NCBI RefSeq assembly: GCF_904849725.1 | Contig: NC_058524.1 | Coordinates: 353,521,823 to 353,585,822, forward strand | Origin: Hordeum vulgare subsp. vulgare | Taxonomy: Eukaryota; Streptophyta; Magnoliopsida; Poales; Poaceae | Direction of reading: 5' to 3' | Length of the DNA: 64,000 bases | In this document: in pieces, positions 21,753 to 31,247 of the stretch | Position numbering within the stretch: position 1 is the first letter of the stretch | Layout of the letters: every line of letters begins with the position of its first letter | Made by a program: the position numbers and the translations under genes | Notes under the pieces: generated by a model | Told to the model about the DNA's origin: nothing | Database searches by the model: none | Seen by the model: the letters and a program-made list of their open reading frames with translations, nothing else

Positions 21753-23273
21753 TGTAGGATCAAAAGTATGTCTAGAGGGGGGTGATTAGACTACTTGACA
21801 AATAAAACTTAGCCTTTTCCCAATTTTAGCTGCGGGCAAGTTTTAGCAATTATGGCAAGTAAAGTACACCCTACACATGCACATTTAAGAATATAGCAGC
21901 AGAATGCAAAACATGCAAGTGTATCGTAAAGAGGGTAATGTAAGGAGATCAAACGCAACAGGTTGACACGGCAATTTTTATCATGGTTCGGATAGGTGGA
22001 TCTATCGTACGTCCATGTTAGTGGAGACTTCAACCCACGGAGGGTAACGGCGGCGGGAGTCCACGGAGGGTTCCACCCACAAGGGGTCCATAAAGAAGCG
22101 GGCTTGTCTACTCTACCACAACTTTCGTCCACACAGGACTAGCCTCACTCACGGTAGATTTTAACAAACTAGGCGATCTCCTTGTCCTTACAAATATCTT
22201 GGTTCAACTCCACAACACGAAGTAGGAGGCTCCCAAGCGACACCTAACCAATCTAGGAGGCACCAGCCTCCAAAAGCTAATAGATGTGGTAGAGCAATGT
22301 ACTCCTTGCTCTTGTGCTTCTAATGATAGTCTCCTCAACACTAAATCACTCTCTCACAGAATAAGCATGGGTAGGAGAGATTGATTTGGTGGAAAGAAAC
22401 TTCGGGAGGCTAGAGATCAAGTTTAAAATGGATGGATTGGAATCTCTTGATCTCAACACATGAGTAGGAGGTTTTCTCTCAGAAAAATGGTTCTCACAAT
22501 GAAGTGTGTGTTCTGAGTGCTTCCTCTACCAATGAGAGGTAGGTGGAGGGGTATATATAGGCAGCACCCAAATCCAACTGTTACACCTAAAGTGACCAAC
22601 TCTGTGACACCGAAGGCATAAACTCGATGGTATCGACTTGAATAAAAGTCAACAACATTTGAATCTCAGGCAGACCGATATACACAACTCAGAAATTTTG
22701 ATTTTGTATATCGAGGCTAATGGTCAGATGGCTAGACTCGGTGACAACGATAACAAAACTCGGAAATTTTGAATTTGTATATCGAGGCAATAGAAAATTG
22801 GTCACGTGAACTCGGTAGCACCGATGCAGAATCGGATGTACCGAAGTGGTAGGTATGGCTAGGGTTCTGTCTGGGTTGAAAATTGGTTGGGTCGATCTGA
22901 AAACTTGGTAGCATCGATTTTGGATATGTTGTTCTGCACAGAAGTGTTATGTGGGAAAAATGACTGAGTGTTTTGGTGGCTATCTCTGAGCACTCGAGCA
23001 ATTAGTTCATTTTAATACCTCACCCCCTTTCAATAGTATTGGCTTTCCTATGGACTCAAAAGTGATTTCTCACAAATATCAAATGAAGTCTCTTCTTCCA
23101 AGAAGCTTGAGCCAATCTTATTCCTTTCTTGCACCAAGGGGCTTGTCCACATGAACCTGTAGCCAATCATATTTTGAAATTTTCTGAAATATACTAGGAT
23201 AAGATCATTAGTCCAATGATGGATATGTTGTGATTAATTATCAAAACCACCTTAGGGAGCAATTGTGCTTTCA
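21753..23273 (-). repeat. 5' LTR of D (right on the map)
   Basis: 1521 bp, TGTAGGATCA...GTGCTTTCA in plus reading. A minus-strand TATATATA box lies at 22552-22559. Palindrome cluster copies include CTCGGTGACAACGA (22737) and CTCGGTAGCACCGA (22811). Confidence 0.9.
22595..22920. repeat. CTCGGTnnnACCGA cluster in the D 5' LTR
   Basis: Counterpart of 14727-15020; more decayed. An extra near-duplicate phrase 'gatttTGTATATCGAGGC' occurs around 22700 and 22775, suggesting a local duplication in this LTR. Confidence 0.7.
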
Positions 23274-24114
23274 AATGTGCAAGATAAGTGTGAGTGCTAT
23301 GGATGACCTTCCCGTAGGCAAACGACAGAGAATCCATAGTTGTGTATTCATGTGGTGAATATGTGGACTCTTGTGTGCTCTCTTACCGCAAAAATAGTAC
23401 TTGTAGTCGTAGTACATGTTAGCGAAGTGTCAAAGTTGGCTTGCTACAATTAAACTCAATAGCCCCCTTGTTGATAATGATGCATATGTAGTTAGTTCTT
23501 ACGCAAGTCTTGCTGAGTACATTTATACTCGCGTCTGCCTAATTTATGTTTTTCCAGAGGAGACCCTAGTCTCACTACTGGTTTCGATGATTTGTTCGAC
23601 ATTGACCAAATTAGCTTGGGAATCCCACACACAGGTTTGGCTCCGTTGGTACTGTCATTATAGATTTTTAGGCTGCTCATGCAACTTTTAGTAGATTTGT
23701 GTACACATACATGATGTTCTAGCGCTTGTAGCTTGTATATCTTTTAATGTTTGGTCATGTGACCCATTTTGGTAATATCATACTACGTTGGCTCCTATGG
23801 GTCTTTAATAACACTTTGAGTCATAGAGTTGTGTTGTGATGCCATGTTGTATATACACATATCATGCATATTGCATGTTTATTTTGAAATGCATTGCATG
23901 TATGGTATTCGACACCTAGATGTGTGCCTTTAGTGGCCCTCTTTACACAGAAATGTCTCTTTGTGCTTCCATCGAGCCATGGTAGCTTGCTACTCCTCCG
24001 TACACATCTATTTTCTGGCATGTATCCTTCTTTGCTGCTATTGCTGTCGCTACAGGAAATGTCACACGATGTAATGGAGTACAGGTAGCCTGCTATGACT
24101 CCTCTACACGTAGT
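23274..24114 (+). repeat. LTR B', segment 2
   Basis: Begins with the second AATGT TSD of D and resumes the B-type LTR colinear with about 57.08-57.9 kb, e.g. 'agttagttctTACGCAAGTCTTGCTGAGTAC' region near 23497 versus 57281 and 'tgttgtgatgcca' near 23831 versus 57614. It ends at 24114 where E is inserted; its last bases GTAGT (24110-24114) are the left TSD of E. Confidence 0.8.
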
Positions 24115-24224
24115 TGTCGGTGTACTAAAGTCAGGGTCTTTAATACCCCTTACTTGTGCACGGGCAGTTGTGGACACACCAGTGGCAAGGCCTGTCGTGG
24201 GACAGATGAAGGCAAGTACGAAGA
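24115..24224 (+). repeat. 5' LTR of E, piece before F
   Basis: Starts TGTCGGTGTACTAAAG and matches 39573-39685 of the 3' LTR (same 'ccccttacttgtgcacggg' and 'gtacgaaga'). Interrupted by F. Confidence 0.85.
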
Positions 24225-24947
24225 TGTTAAGACCTAGGTTGACACCTATGGGAATCAACATGAAACGGGGAAGCCTTTTTACCCTGGTTCGGGCCGCTTA
24301 CGCGTAAAACCCTACGTCCTACTTGTCTTATCGTATTAAGCGTTCTGTTGTTCATTACAGTGCCTGATGATAACCGTCTTCTGGCCAATGTTCAAAGAGT
24401 CTAACCCCTTGTGAATGAGCTAAGGGCCTCCTTTTATAGGCAAAGGGGTCAACAGTGCTCGGTGGTAGGTTCACGATAAGTTACAATGAACCTAGAGCAG
24501 TGCTTATCCATCTACCGCTGTCAGGTGCATTAAATGCACATCTCGGCCTTGTCAGCAGTGTGCTGGTAAAGACATGTGTCCAAGCGTTTCGACACCTGGA
24601 CGTCGCGCTGGCGCATGCGGAATGCATTGGAACTTGGGGGCGGTGGCACTGTCGCAAGGGCGGTTGCCCTCGAGTGCCTAGCCCATCATCCGGCAAGGGA
24701 GCTTGTCAGGTCCTTGGGTCTTCGTCCTAGCAAGGGAGGTTTGTCGAGGCCTTGTGCCTAGTGAGTTCATCACGCCCACTAAATGGGCATGTCCTTGGTT
24801 ATCTTCCCGGCAAGGCAGGCTTGCCGGGAACTTGGTAATCTTGGGGGTGCATCTTGTCTGGACTCAGCCACGCCCTGCCGTCAGGGGCACATTGTGCCCG
24901 TCCACAAGTCTGTGGCACTAGGGACCCCAGTCTTTAGTGTATCGACA
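24225..24947 (-). repeat. 3' LTR of F (left on the map)
   Basis: About 723 bp. Retains a minus-strand TATAAAA box at 24432-24438 and repeats of the word 'ggcaaggnaggcttgccggg' near 24812-24830. Confidence 0.8.
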
Positions 24948-24961
24948 GGAGCCCCTGGGCC
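24948..24961 (-). promoter_or_regulatory. Polypurine-tract region of F
   Basis: Minus strand GGCCCAGGGGCTCC directly precedes the LTR start TGTCGATACAC. The equivalent tract of E at 39559-39572 reads GGCCTGGGAGCTCC on the plus strand, so the two elements share this site. Confidence 0.7.
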
Positions 24962-25289
24962 TGGGCAACACTCGTGGGCGGAGCGTTGTTGGGCCAGGCC
25001 CAAAGAGGTGCACGGACCTTCGTGGCTAGATCTGCTGGCGGTTGCTTTTCCCCACGTCGCGCATCGGATGCGCGAAGTGGGAGGTCATGCGTGGAGTGGA
25101 CACTCCGCCTCCCAAAATTCCTCTGCCACGTGCGTGGCATGCACATTTATGGATGAACAAGTGGCACACGAGGCTTGAAAGGCGCAGTAGTGGTTGGGCC
25201 CTCCCGTGCATGCATTGGCGCATCAGGGCTGTTCTCTGTTCGCCGCGGGGTGGTGGCTTCCGGAGCAAGGGAGGCTAGTCCCCGCGCCC

Positions 25290-26280
25290 CGTCCTATAAA
25301 TTGGGAGGGTTTCCGAGGGGTTTTGCTCACCCGGCTCCCTCTGAATCCCCCAACTCCTTGATCTTGGCCTTTAGAATCTTCTCCTGTCTGCAGGTGGCGC
25401 TCGCCCCTAACCATGGTTAGGGGACGAGGTCGGCCATCGTAGGTTGTCAGGGCGACGACGGGATCCCGTTCGGACCATGCCACAGCTTCTGGGGGTGCCG
25501 CGGCAGAAGACGACCCGAACGCCCATGGAAGAGGAAGGGCGAGGGGCCGCGGTCGCCGCGGAGGTCGAGGCCGGGGGAGGCGGAGCTCTACTCCAACTCC
25601 TCCGCCTACCCCGGAGCTTGCTCCTGTGGTGGCCCTCCATGTTGCTTTAGGGCCCCCTATGTGTGCTTCTCGACTGCTGTGAATGGAGCCCGAGCGACGC
25701 AGGCTGTCCTGCTTCGAGCGATAGCGACGAGGAGGACAGTGGTGGCGGCGAGGTCCGTGTTGGGTTAGGGTCACGGGGTGTCAAACTGGATACCGACTCC
25801 CGAGGGCCCAATTGGACGTAGACCACACCGCCATTGCTATCTCACGGCTCGCACCCGTATGGCAGGGGCGTCTTGCCGGTGTTGGCGTCGGTGCCTCGTG
25901 TTTGGGGAGGAGGCACCTCCACCAGCTCCGACTTCTCCAAATCCTCTGCTTGGGCCACCTCACCGAAGCGGGTATTGGCTCCCTGGCTCCAGGAGGAGGT
26001 GCACCCGTGGGCTCTGGATCCTTCGCCCCTTCCTGTGACCAGCCCTATGCAACTCGGCCAGAGGGGGGCCAGGTGATGCCTGTCGGGGGCGGTCCTGTTC
26101 TCGCTGGCTCAGTGCCGACCCTGGGGGGCACCCCTGGCCGCGCCACGGGCTCTGCCTTTTTACCTTTTTGAACTTTGCTCCTCCATGTAGGTCGATCCTT
26201 GTCAGAAGACAGAGTCTTAGGTTAGGATAACGACGCTACATAAGCAAAGCCAAATGTATCCATTCAGATGAATAAAAAGA
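25290..26280 (+). pseudogene. Antisense transcription unit of F with a TATA box and RGG-rich ORF remnant
   Basis: On the plus strand, opposite to F, CCTATAAATT (25290-25299) is followed by a leader and by ATG at 25413 opening MVRGRGRPS, then a TAG. The next frame continues Gly/Arg-rich (RGRARGRGRRGGRGRGRR around 25526-25580) and proline-rich. GC content is high to about 26170, then an AT-rich tail with AATAAAAA near 26271. The upstream stretch 24948-25150 resembles the region upstream of the E antisense gene (39380-39572, minus), so this is probably the F version of that gene with different coding content. No domain is recognised. It may be a captured host fragment or the family's own diverged ORF. 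Confidence 0.45.
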
Positions 26281-27254
26281 CTGTTTTCCCATCTTCCGAT
26301 TCCGTTCTTTGTATGATTCGTTTCTATATAATCTAGAAGCTTTCCGGAAACTACCGGCAAGGCTCCTTGTCGTGTTTAGTGCAACCATGGATATCGCAAA
26401 GCGCAGCTTGAGACGAAATCGTGTGCTACGTAGCCACTTGCTCTATTGATCAGGTTCGCAACTGTTTGAAGGCGCTTTGTGGCCATTCAGGTCGTTTGAA
26501 CGAGTTCGAAAGAAAGACAAGGTGCACCGAACCTTGGGAAGTTCCAGTACGCGCAAACTCCACACAGAAAGACTGGAAACTTTCAAAGCGAAAAAACAGA
26601 GAATCTATCTATCTCAGATCTGAATCTTAAACTTAAAAAACTTATCTGCTCATGCCGTGGTTGCAGGGCGTCTGCGTCTTTTGCCAGGGCGTCGGAGCCC
26701 TCGTCAAGCAGGGAATCACAGCTCCCAACGGCTTTTCCTCTAGCAAAGTCTTCTTGTCGACGGTCCTCGACCGCCGTTTGGAGGAAAAGCCAGGCACGGT
26801 GTAACCCCTTTGCTTTTCTCTTGCTATGCTATTATTGTGGAGCCCTCGAGCGCGTCTTTGGGCGGCGATGCGACGATCTCAGGGGCGCAACACTCGCACT
26901 GGAGCGCGTGCTGGGGCTTCGGGGCCGTGTGGCGTATTCTCAATGTCTACGCATCGCTCCGCGGAGGTGCGACCGCTGGATTATGCGCCGGGGCCTGTGT
27001 GAAGCGCCCAGGCATGCCCTCGACGGCTGCGCGTTGGCCCCCGAGCGACGCATCGGCACAATGACGCTGCTCTTGGAGCCTCCGCCTCCCTGCCCCGCGC
27101 GCGCGTGTCACAACGCACTCGCACACGCCTTTGGAAGCCGTAGCAGAACATAGCATCCGCCGCGATACCCCGTTTCCGGGGGAACGTGGAGTGGCGCAAC
27201 AAAACTTTCAAGGATCCGGTGCTGAGTTTGCTCGGATTTGCGCACAACTCCGCA
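26281..27254 (-). other. Interior of F without a recognised gene
   Basis: AT-rich at 26281-26640, then GC-rich. Several overlapping short ORFs in both directions have no conserved motif. This is where gag-pol would start on the minus strand, but no capsid or pol motif is visible. Confidence 0.5.
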
Positions 27255-27277
27255 CCCCCTACCTGGAGCGTCGAAGA
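27255..27277 (-). promoter_or_regulatory. Primer-binding-site region of F
   Basis: On the minus strand TCTTCGACGCTCCAGGTAGG follows the LTR end CACCGACA. It is similar to the E site (TTTGGCGCGTCAGGTAGG), the type of junction usual in Tat elements. Confidence 0.6.
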
Positions 27278-28090
27278 TGTCGGTGAAGCTAGGTTGACAC
27301 CTATGGGAATCAACATGAAACCTTTGTGATCGCAGGGCAGGGAAAGAAGACGTCAAGAGCAGAGCTAACGATCAACGCCCGACAAGCCTTTTTACCTAGG
27401 TTCGGGCCGCTTACGCGTAAAACCCTACGTGTTGCTTGCCTGATTGTATTAAGCGTTCTGTTGTTCGTTATAGTGACTGATGATAACCGTCTTCTGGCCA
27501 ATGTTCAAAGAGTCTAACCCCTTGTGAATGAGCTAAGGGCCTCCATTTACCGGCAAAGGGGTCACCTACAGTGCTCGGTGGTAGGTTCATGAGAAGTTAC
27601 AATGAACCTAGACCGGTGCTTATCCATCTTCCGCAGTCAGGTGCATTAAATGCATGTCAGCAGTGTGGTGGTGAAGACATGTGTCCAGGCGTTTCGACAC
27701 CTGGATGCCGCGCTGGTGCATGCGGAATGCGCTGGAACTTGTGGGCGGTGGCACTGTGGCAAGGGTGGTTGCCCTCCAGTACCTAGCTCGTCATCCCGGC
27801 AAGGGAGCTTGCCGAGGCCTTGGGTCTTCGTCCCGGCAAGGAAGGTTGTCGCGGGCTTCGGTTGTCGTACCGGCACGGGAGGTTTGCCGATGCCTTGTTC
27901 CTGGTGAGTTCATCACGCCCACTAAACAGGCGTGGCCTTGGTTATCTTCCCGGCAAGGCAGGCTTGCCGGGGACTTGGTAATTTTGGGGGTGCATCTTGT
28001 CTAGACACTGCCACGCCCTGCCATCACGGGCTCTTTCCGCCCGTGCACAAGTCTGGGGCACTAGGGACGCCAGTCTTTAGTGCACCGACA
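27278..28090 (-). repeat. 5' LTR of F (right on the map)
   Basis: 813 bp, TGTCGGTGAAGC...CACCGACA in plus reading. The TATA position seen in the other LTR reads CATTTACCGG here (27544-27553), so the promoter box is lost. It contains a ~55-bp segment (27330-27390) absent from the left LTR. Confidence 0.8.
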
Positions 28091-28722
28091 ACGTTCAAGT
28101 CAACAACCAGAAGACAGAGGACCAAATGTTGGGATCTCGGCAAGAACCTTGTCTGGGTAGCTAACGGAGCCCCGGCAAGACGTGCACCTGGAAAGATCCC
28201 ACCAACCTACTACCGCTCCAGCGCAACAACCAGCTATCATTCCTCCTGGATACGTGTCAAGGCACTATTATAGGTGTCGTACCCTAAGCGGTGTCGATGG
28301 GATCGGTCGCTCTCCTGTGTCATAGAGGGTCAGGGATGCCTAAGGGAGCATTTAATGCACCTGTCCTAAGGATCAGTAAACACTGTAACATTGTACACCC
28401 CGTGTGTGCCCTATTCGCCATTGTTGGTCACCCCTTTGCCATATAAAAGAAGGCCCAAGGCATAGCTAGAAAGGGATTCTATCCAGCATTTAGGGTTTTA
28501 GGGACTCTCTGGGTAGCTGTTGTGTAGCACATAGCACTCCTGTAGCCAGAGCCCAAGAACACTCAATACACCTAAAGCAGGAGTAGGGTTTTACGCTTCT
28601 CAACGGCCAGAACCTAGATAAATCCCCACACTCTGATCATTGGTTCTGCTCTAGGCGCTTCCCTCTCTCCCTGCTGAACCGTAAAGTGATCCACGCGGTC
28701 CCACAGGTATCATTCCCCGACA
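28091..28722 (+). repeat. 5' LTR of E, piece after F
   Basis: Starts ACGTTCAAGTCAACAACC, the continuation of 39690 in the 3' LTR, and ends ...CATTCCCCGACA. TATAAAA at 28442-28448 ('atataaaagaaggccc') is the likely core promoter of E. Confidence 0.85.
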
Positions 28723-28725
28723 TCT

Positions 28726-28740
28726 TTGGCGCGTCAGGTA
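28726..28740 (+). promoter_or_regulatory. Primer-binding-site region of E
   Basis: TTGGCGCGTCAGGTA lies three bases after the 5' LTR. The TTGGCGCGCCAGGTAGG-type junction is common in grass Tat elements. The priming tRNA was not determined. Confidence 0.65.
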
Positions 28741-28807
28741 GGGGGAAGAGGTTGCGCTAACCTGATCTAGTAATCAGCATGCCAACTTCTTCATCATCTT
28801 CATCTCC

Positions 28808-30450
28808 ATGGCTCCCAGCAAGAGGGGTGCAACGGCGGCTGATCCACCCGCATCTGGTATGCCTGTGACTACACAGAGGGGGATGGTATGGACGCGGGTG
28901 GAGGAGGCAGAGGTCTTGAGCCGGCACGACATTTTGGTGATGAAAGCCACAACAACAGTCCGCACGCCGGTGGACCTATGGACCGCGCGGCGAACTCCAT
29001 GGACGAAAAGGTGCCTTCTAAGGCACCCACGCCGGCGCATACATCACGGCCTTCCCAGGTCGCACGCGATGAGTGGGGCCATGACACCGGCGGTTCCAAG
29101 ACTCCCCTCGGGAAGACTCCTGAGCATTAGTCTCGAGATGCACACGGCCAGCATGCACGTCAAGAGACTAGTGCAAGCGGTGTACGAGCACGGGACCGTG
29201 ATGGCGCTCCTTCTAACACGGTTAGGAGTAAGTGCACCTCACGTTCCTCACACCTCTCGCTGCTGCCTACACCAGCGGATGAGTTGGCACGAGCACAGAT
29301 GATCCTGGACTTTCCTCCTGTGGCAGAGAAGCTCAAAGAATGAAGAGCTACCATTCAGAGCCTCACGGGACTCACTAACGGTGATGAGCCACAGCAGGCG
29401 GAGTCTTTGAAATGGCGAGAAGGCTGGAGGTGGCACGACCACGATACACTCTCCTCCATGGAGGCGGCAGGGGTCGTCGACCCGACGGATCAACGTCTCT
29501 GACGATTCAACGACGTTGTCTGACCGCGGACCCGCCGCAATCAGCATCGAGTTCTTCAAGAACAATGCAAAGAAGATGCCCGGACCACCATTGAGTGGCG
29601 GCGGGAAGCGCGCCATCAATCTGATAAGCATGCAGGGCCCACTATCGATGAGCCTGCGCTGGGGTATCCTGGCTACCTACCTTACGAGGTGTGATGTCCA
29701 TCTTTTACTCGTGAGTTGCGGCAAGTCCAGTGGACCAGTTCCCATACGTTCAAACCGGAGGTCCCATAGAAATACGACGGCAAGACTCACCCATCGAAGT
29801 TCTTGAGCATCTACACCATTGCGGTGCGGGCTGCAGGGGCTCGCAAATGACACGATACTCGCCAACTACTTCCCGTTGGTGCTTAAGCCCAACGTTAGGT
29901 CGTAGTTGATGCATGTGCCAGAAAACTCCATTTCTTCATGGGTAGATGTGTGCCATGATTTCGTTGGCGCCTTTACCGGAAGCCCCCGAGCTCCTGGCCA
30001 AGAAAGTGATTTGCACCTCATCCACCACAAAGAGGGCGAGACCTTGCACAAGTACATACAGAGATTCAACCGAATACATCACGACATCCCAGACGTTCAT
30101 GCTACTATTGTTATCAGCACGTTCCATCAGAACGTGCGCAATTGCAAGATGCGCAAAGAGCCAGCGATGAATAAAGTCAGGGATGTTGCCAAGCTCTATG
30201 CTCTAGATCATAAATGTGCTCGGGCTAAAGAAGGGAGGAGGCGCCCCGCAAAGATGTCGGCGCAAAAATCGATTCTGAAGACGAAGACGCCGAGGCCGTG
30301 TTTGCTGTCGAGGGAACCGGGCATCCTCGACACCACCAAGAATACCAAGGTTTACGCCACCGGCAAGGACGTTGCCGGGTGCACCCCCTGTCAGGCCTTG
30401 GCGGCTGCATTATTCCCACCGCCGGCTTAAACAGTGTATGCGCAATGCAA
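28808..30450 (+). pseudogene. gag: gag of element E
   Basis: ATG at 28808 opens MAPSKRGATAADPPASGMPV, a Pro/Ala/Arg-rich N-terminus. The frame changes several times afterwards. A helical segment TPADELARAQMILDFPPVAE is visible near 29268-29327, and the capsid core lies at 29906-30430 with ISSWVDVCHDFVGAFTG, EGETLHKYIQRFNRIHHDIP and MRKEPAMNKVRDVAKLYAL. These are the QRF and W motifs of the plant Ty3/gypsy capsid family. At least one stop at about 29341 (TGA) and frameshifts before 29906 and after 30430 break it. Function in a live copy: particle assembly and RNA packaging. Confidence 0.72.
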
Positions 30451-30477
30451 AAGAGCCGTCTGTTGATGCCCGGAAAT

Positions 30478-30965
30478 CATTAAAATGGTCCAACACGCCT
30501 ATCATTTTTTACGCCGAGGATCACCCTAACCGCACAACTGCGGTCGGTTGTCTGCCATTGTTGGTTTCACCAACGATCCGGAACCTCAAATTGACAAAAA
30601 TGTTAGTTGACGGTGGGGCCGGTTTGAACTTGATCTTGCCCAATGTGATCAAAAGACTCAAAATTCCCGATGAGGATCTCGAGGAAATGAGCACGTTTCA
30701 GGGGATCAATCCAGGGAGGAGCCAGCCAAAGGGAAAGATTATGCTACCAGTAACATTTGGTAGAGCCCTGAACTACAAAACGGAGAAGGTTGTCTTCGAT
30801 GTCGCCAAGATTCCATTGCCACATAATGGGATCCTTGGCCGTCCAACACTGGCCAAGTTCATGGCGGCATCCCATTACGCGTATAATACCTTGAATATGC
30901 GTGGGCGGATGAGCATCATCACCATCAACTCTCACAAGAAGGATGTGCTTATCTACACCAACTAG
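30478..30965 (+). CDS. Aspartic protease domain of element E (part of broken polyprotein)
   Basis: The open frame continues to a stop at 30963-30965. The active-site segment MLVDGGAGLNLILP lies near 30601-30642: plant Tat/Athila proteases use DGG in place of the retroviral DTG/DSG, so the catalytic Asp is present. The second conserved region is GILGRPTLAKFMA (about 30829-30867), corresponding to the ILG(R/M) motif. The protease would process Gag-Pol. The fold looks complete, but upstream gag and downstream RT are out of frame, so it is unlikely to be produced in context. Confidence 0.75.
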
Positions 30966-31247
30966 CTTTACCGAGAGGCAGTTGCATCGCTTGCCACCAA
31001 GGCATCCGATCCTACCGCTGAAGCTCCCAGGAGGAAGAAGAACGGCAAGAAGAACTCTTGCACACATTCCGGCAAGCTCACCTCCTCGGAGTCATGCGCT
31101 GTTGTTGAGGATGTGCTAGAGAGCTCCACCAGCAAGAGAAAGAAATCCAAGGCAGCTCCACCAAACACCAAGAAGGTGCCCACCAAGGAGGATGGTATGG
31201 GAGCAACTTTCATCATAAGTCCACCCTGATGCAAATAGGAAAGCACG

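Larger units (their letters stand above)
13877..23273 (-). mobile_element. Element D: SIRE/Maximus-lineage Ty1/copia element lacking pol
   Basis: Complete insertion of 9397 bp with perfect 5-bp TSDs AATGT (13872-13876 and 23274-23278) in LTR B'. The LTRs are 13877-15376 and 21753-23273, both TG...CA on the plus strand. Orientation is minus: a perfect initiator-Met PBS sits beside the right LTR and a purine tract beside the left LTR. Inside, reading on the minus strand, are gag (21699 to about 19585), a spacer, and a third ORF (17940 to about 15660). No protease, integrase, RT or RNase H sequence is present, so this is a large non-autonomous derivative. LTRs differ by many substitutions and indels, indicating an old insertion. 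Confidence 0.88.
24225..28090 (-). mobile_element. Element F: minus-strand Tat-type LTR element nested in the E 5' LTR, no recognisable pol
   Basis: LTRs 24225-24947 and 27278-28090 share long colinear sequence (TTGACACC.ATGGGAATCAAC at the start; CCACGCCCTGCC and CTTTAGTG...CGACA at the end). A purine tract beside the left LTR and a PBS-like site beside the right LTR place F on the minus strand. The LTR start TGTCGGTGCACTAAAG resembles that of E, so they are related families. The interior (24948-27277) is GC-rich and has no gag-pol domain I can identify. The left boundary may be 24225 or about 24233, because the first bases resemble the E target (TGTTAAGA also occurs at 39686). No clean TSD. 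Confidence 0.78.

Noticed and set aside
25223..25774. 183-aa minus-strand ORF in F
   Set aside because: Proline/arginine-rich shadow of the GC-rich plus-strand unit; no motif and no sign of codon constraint.
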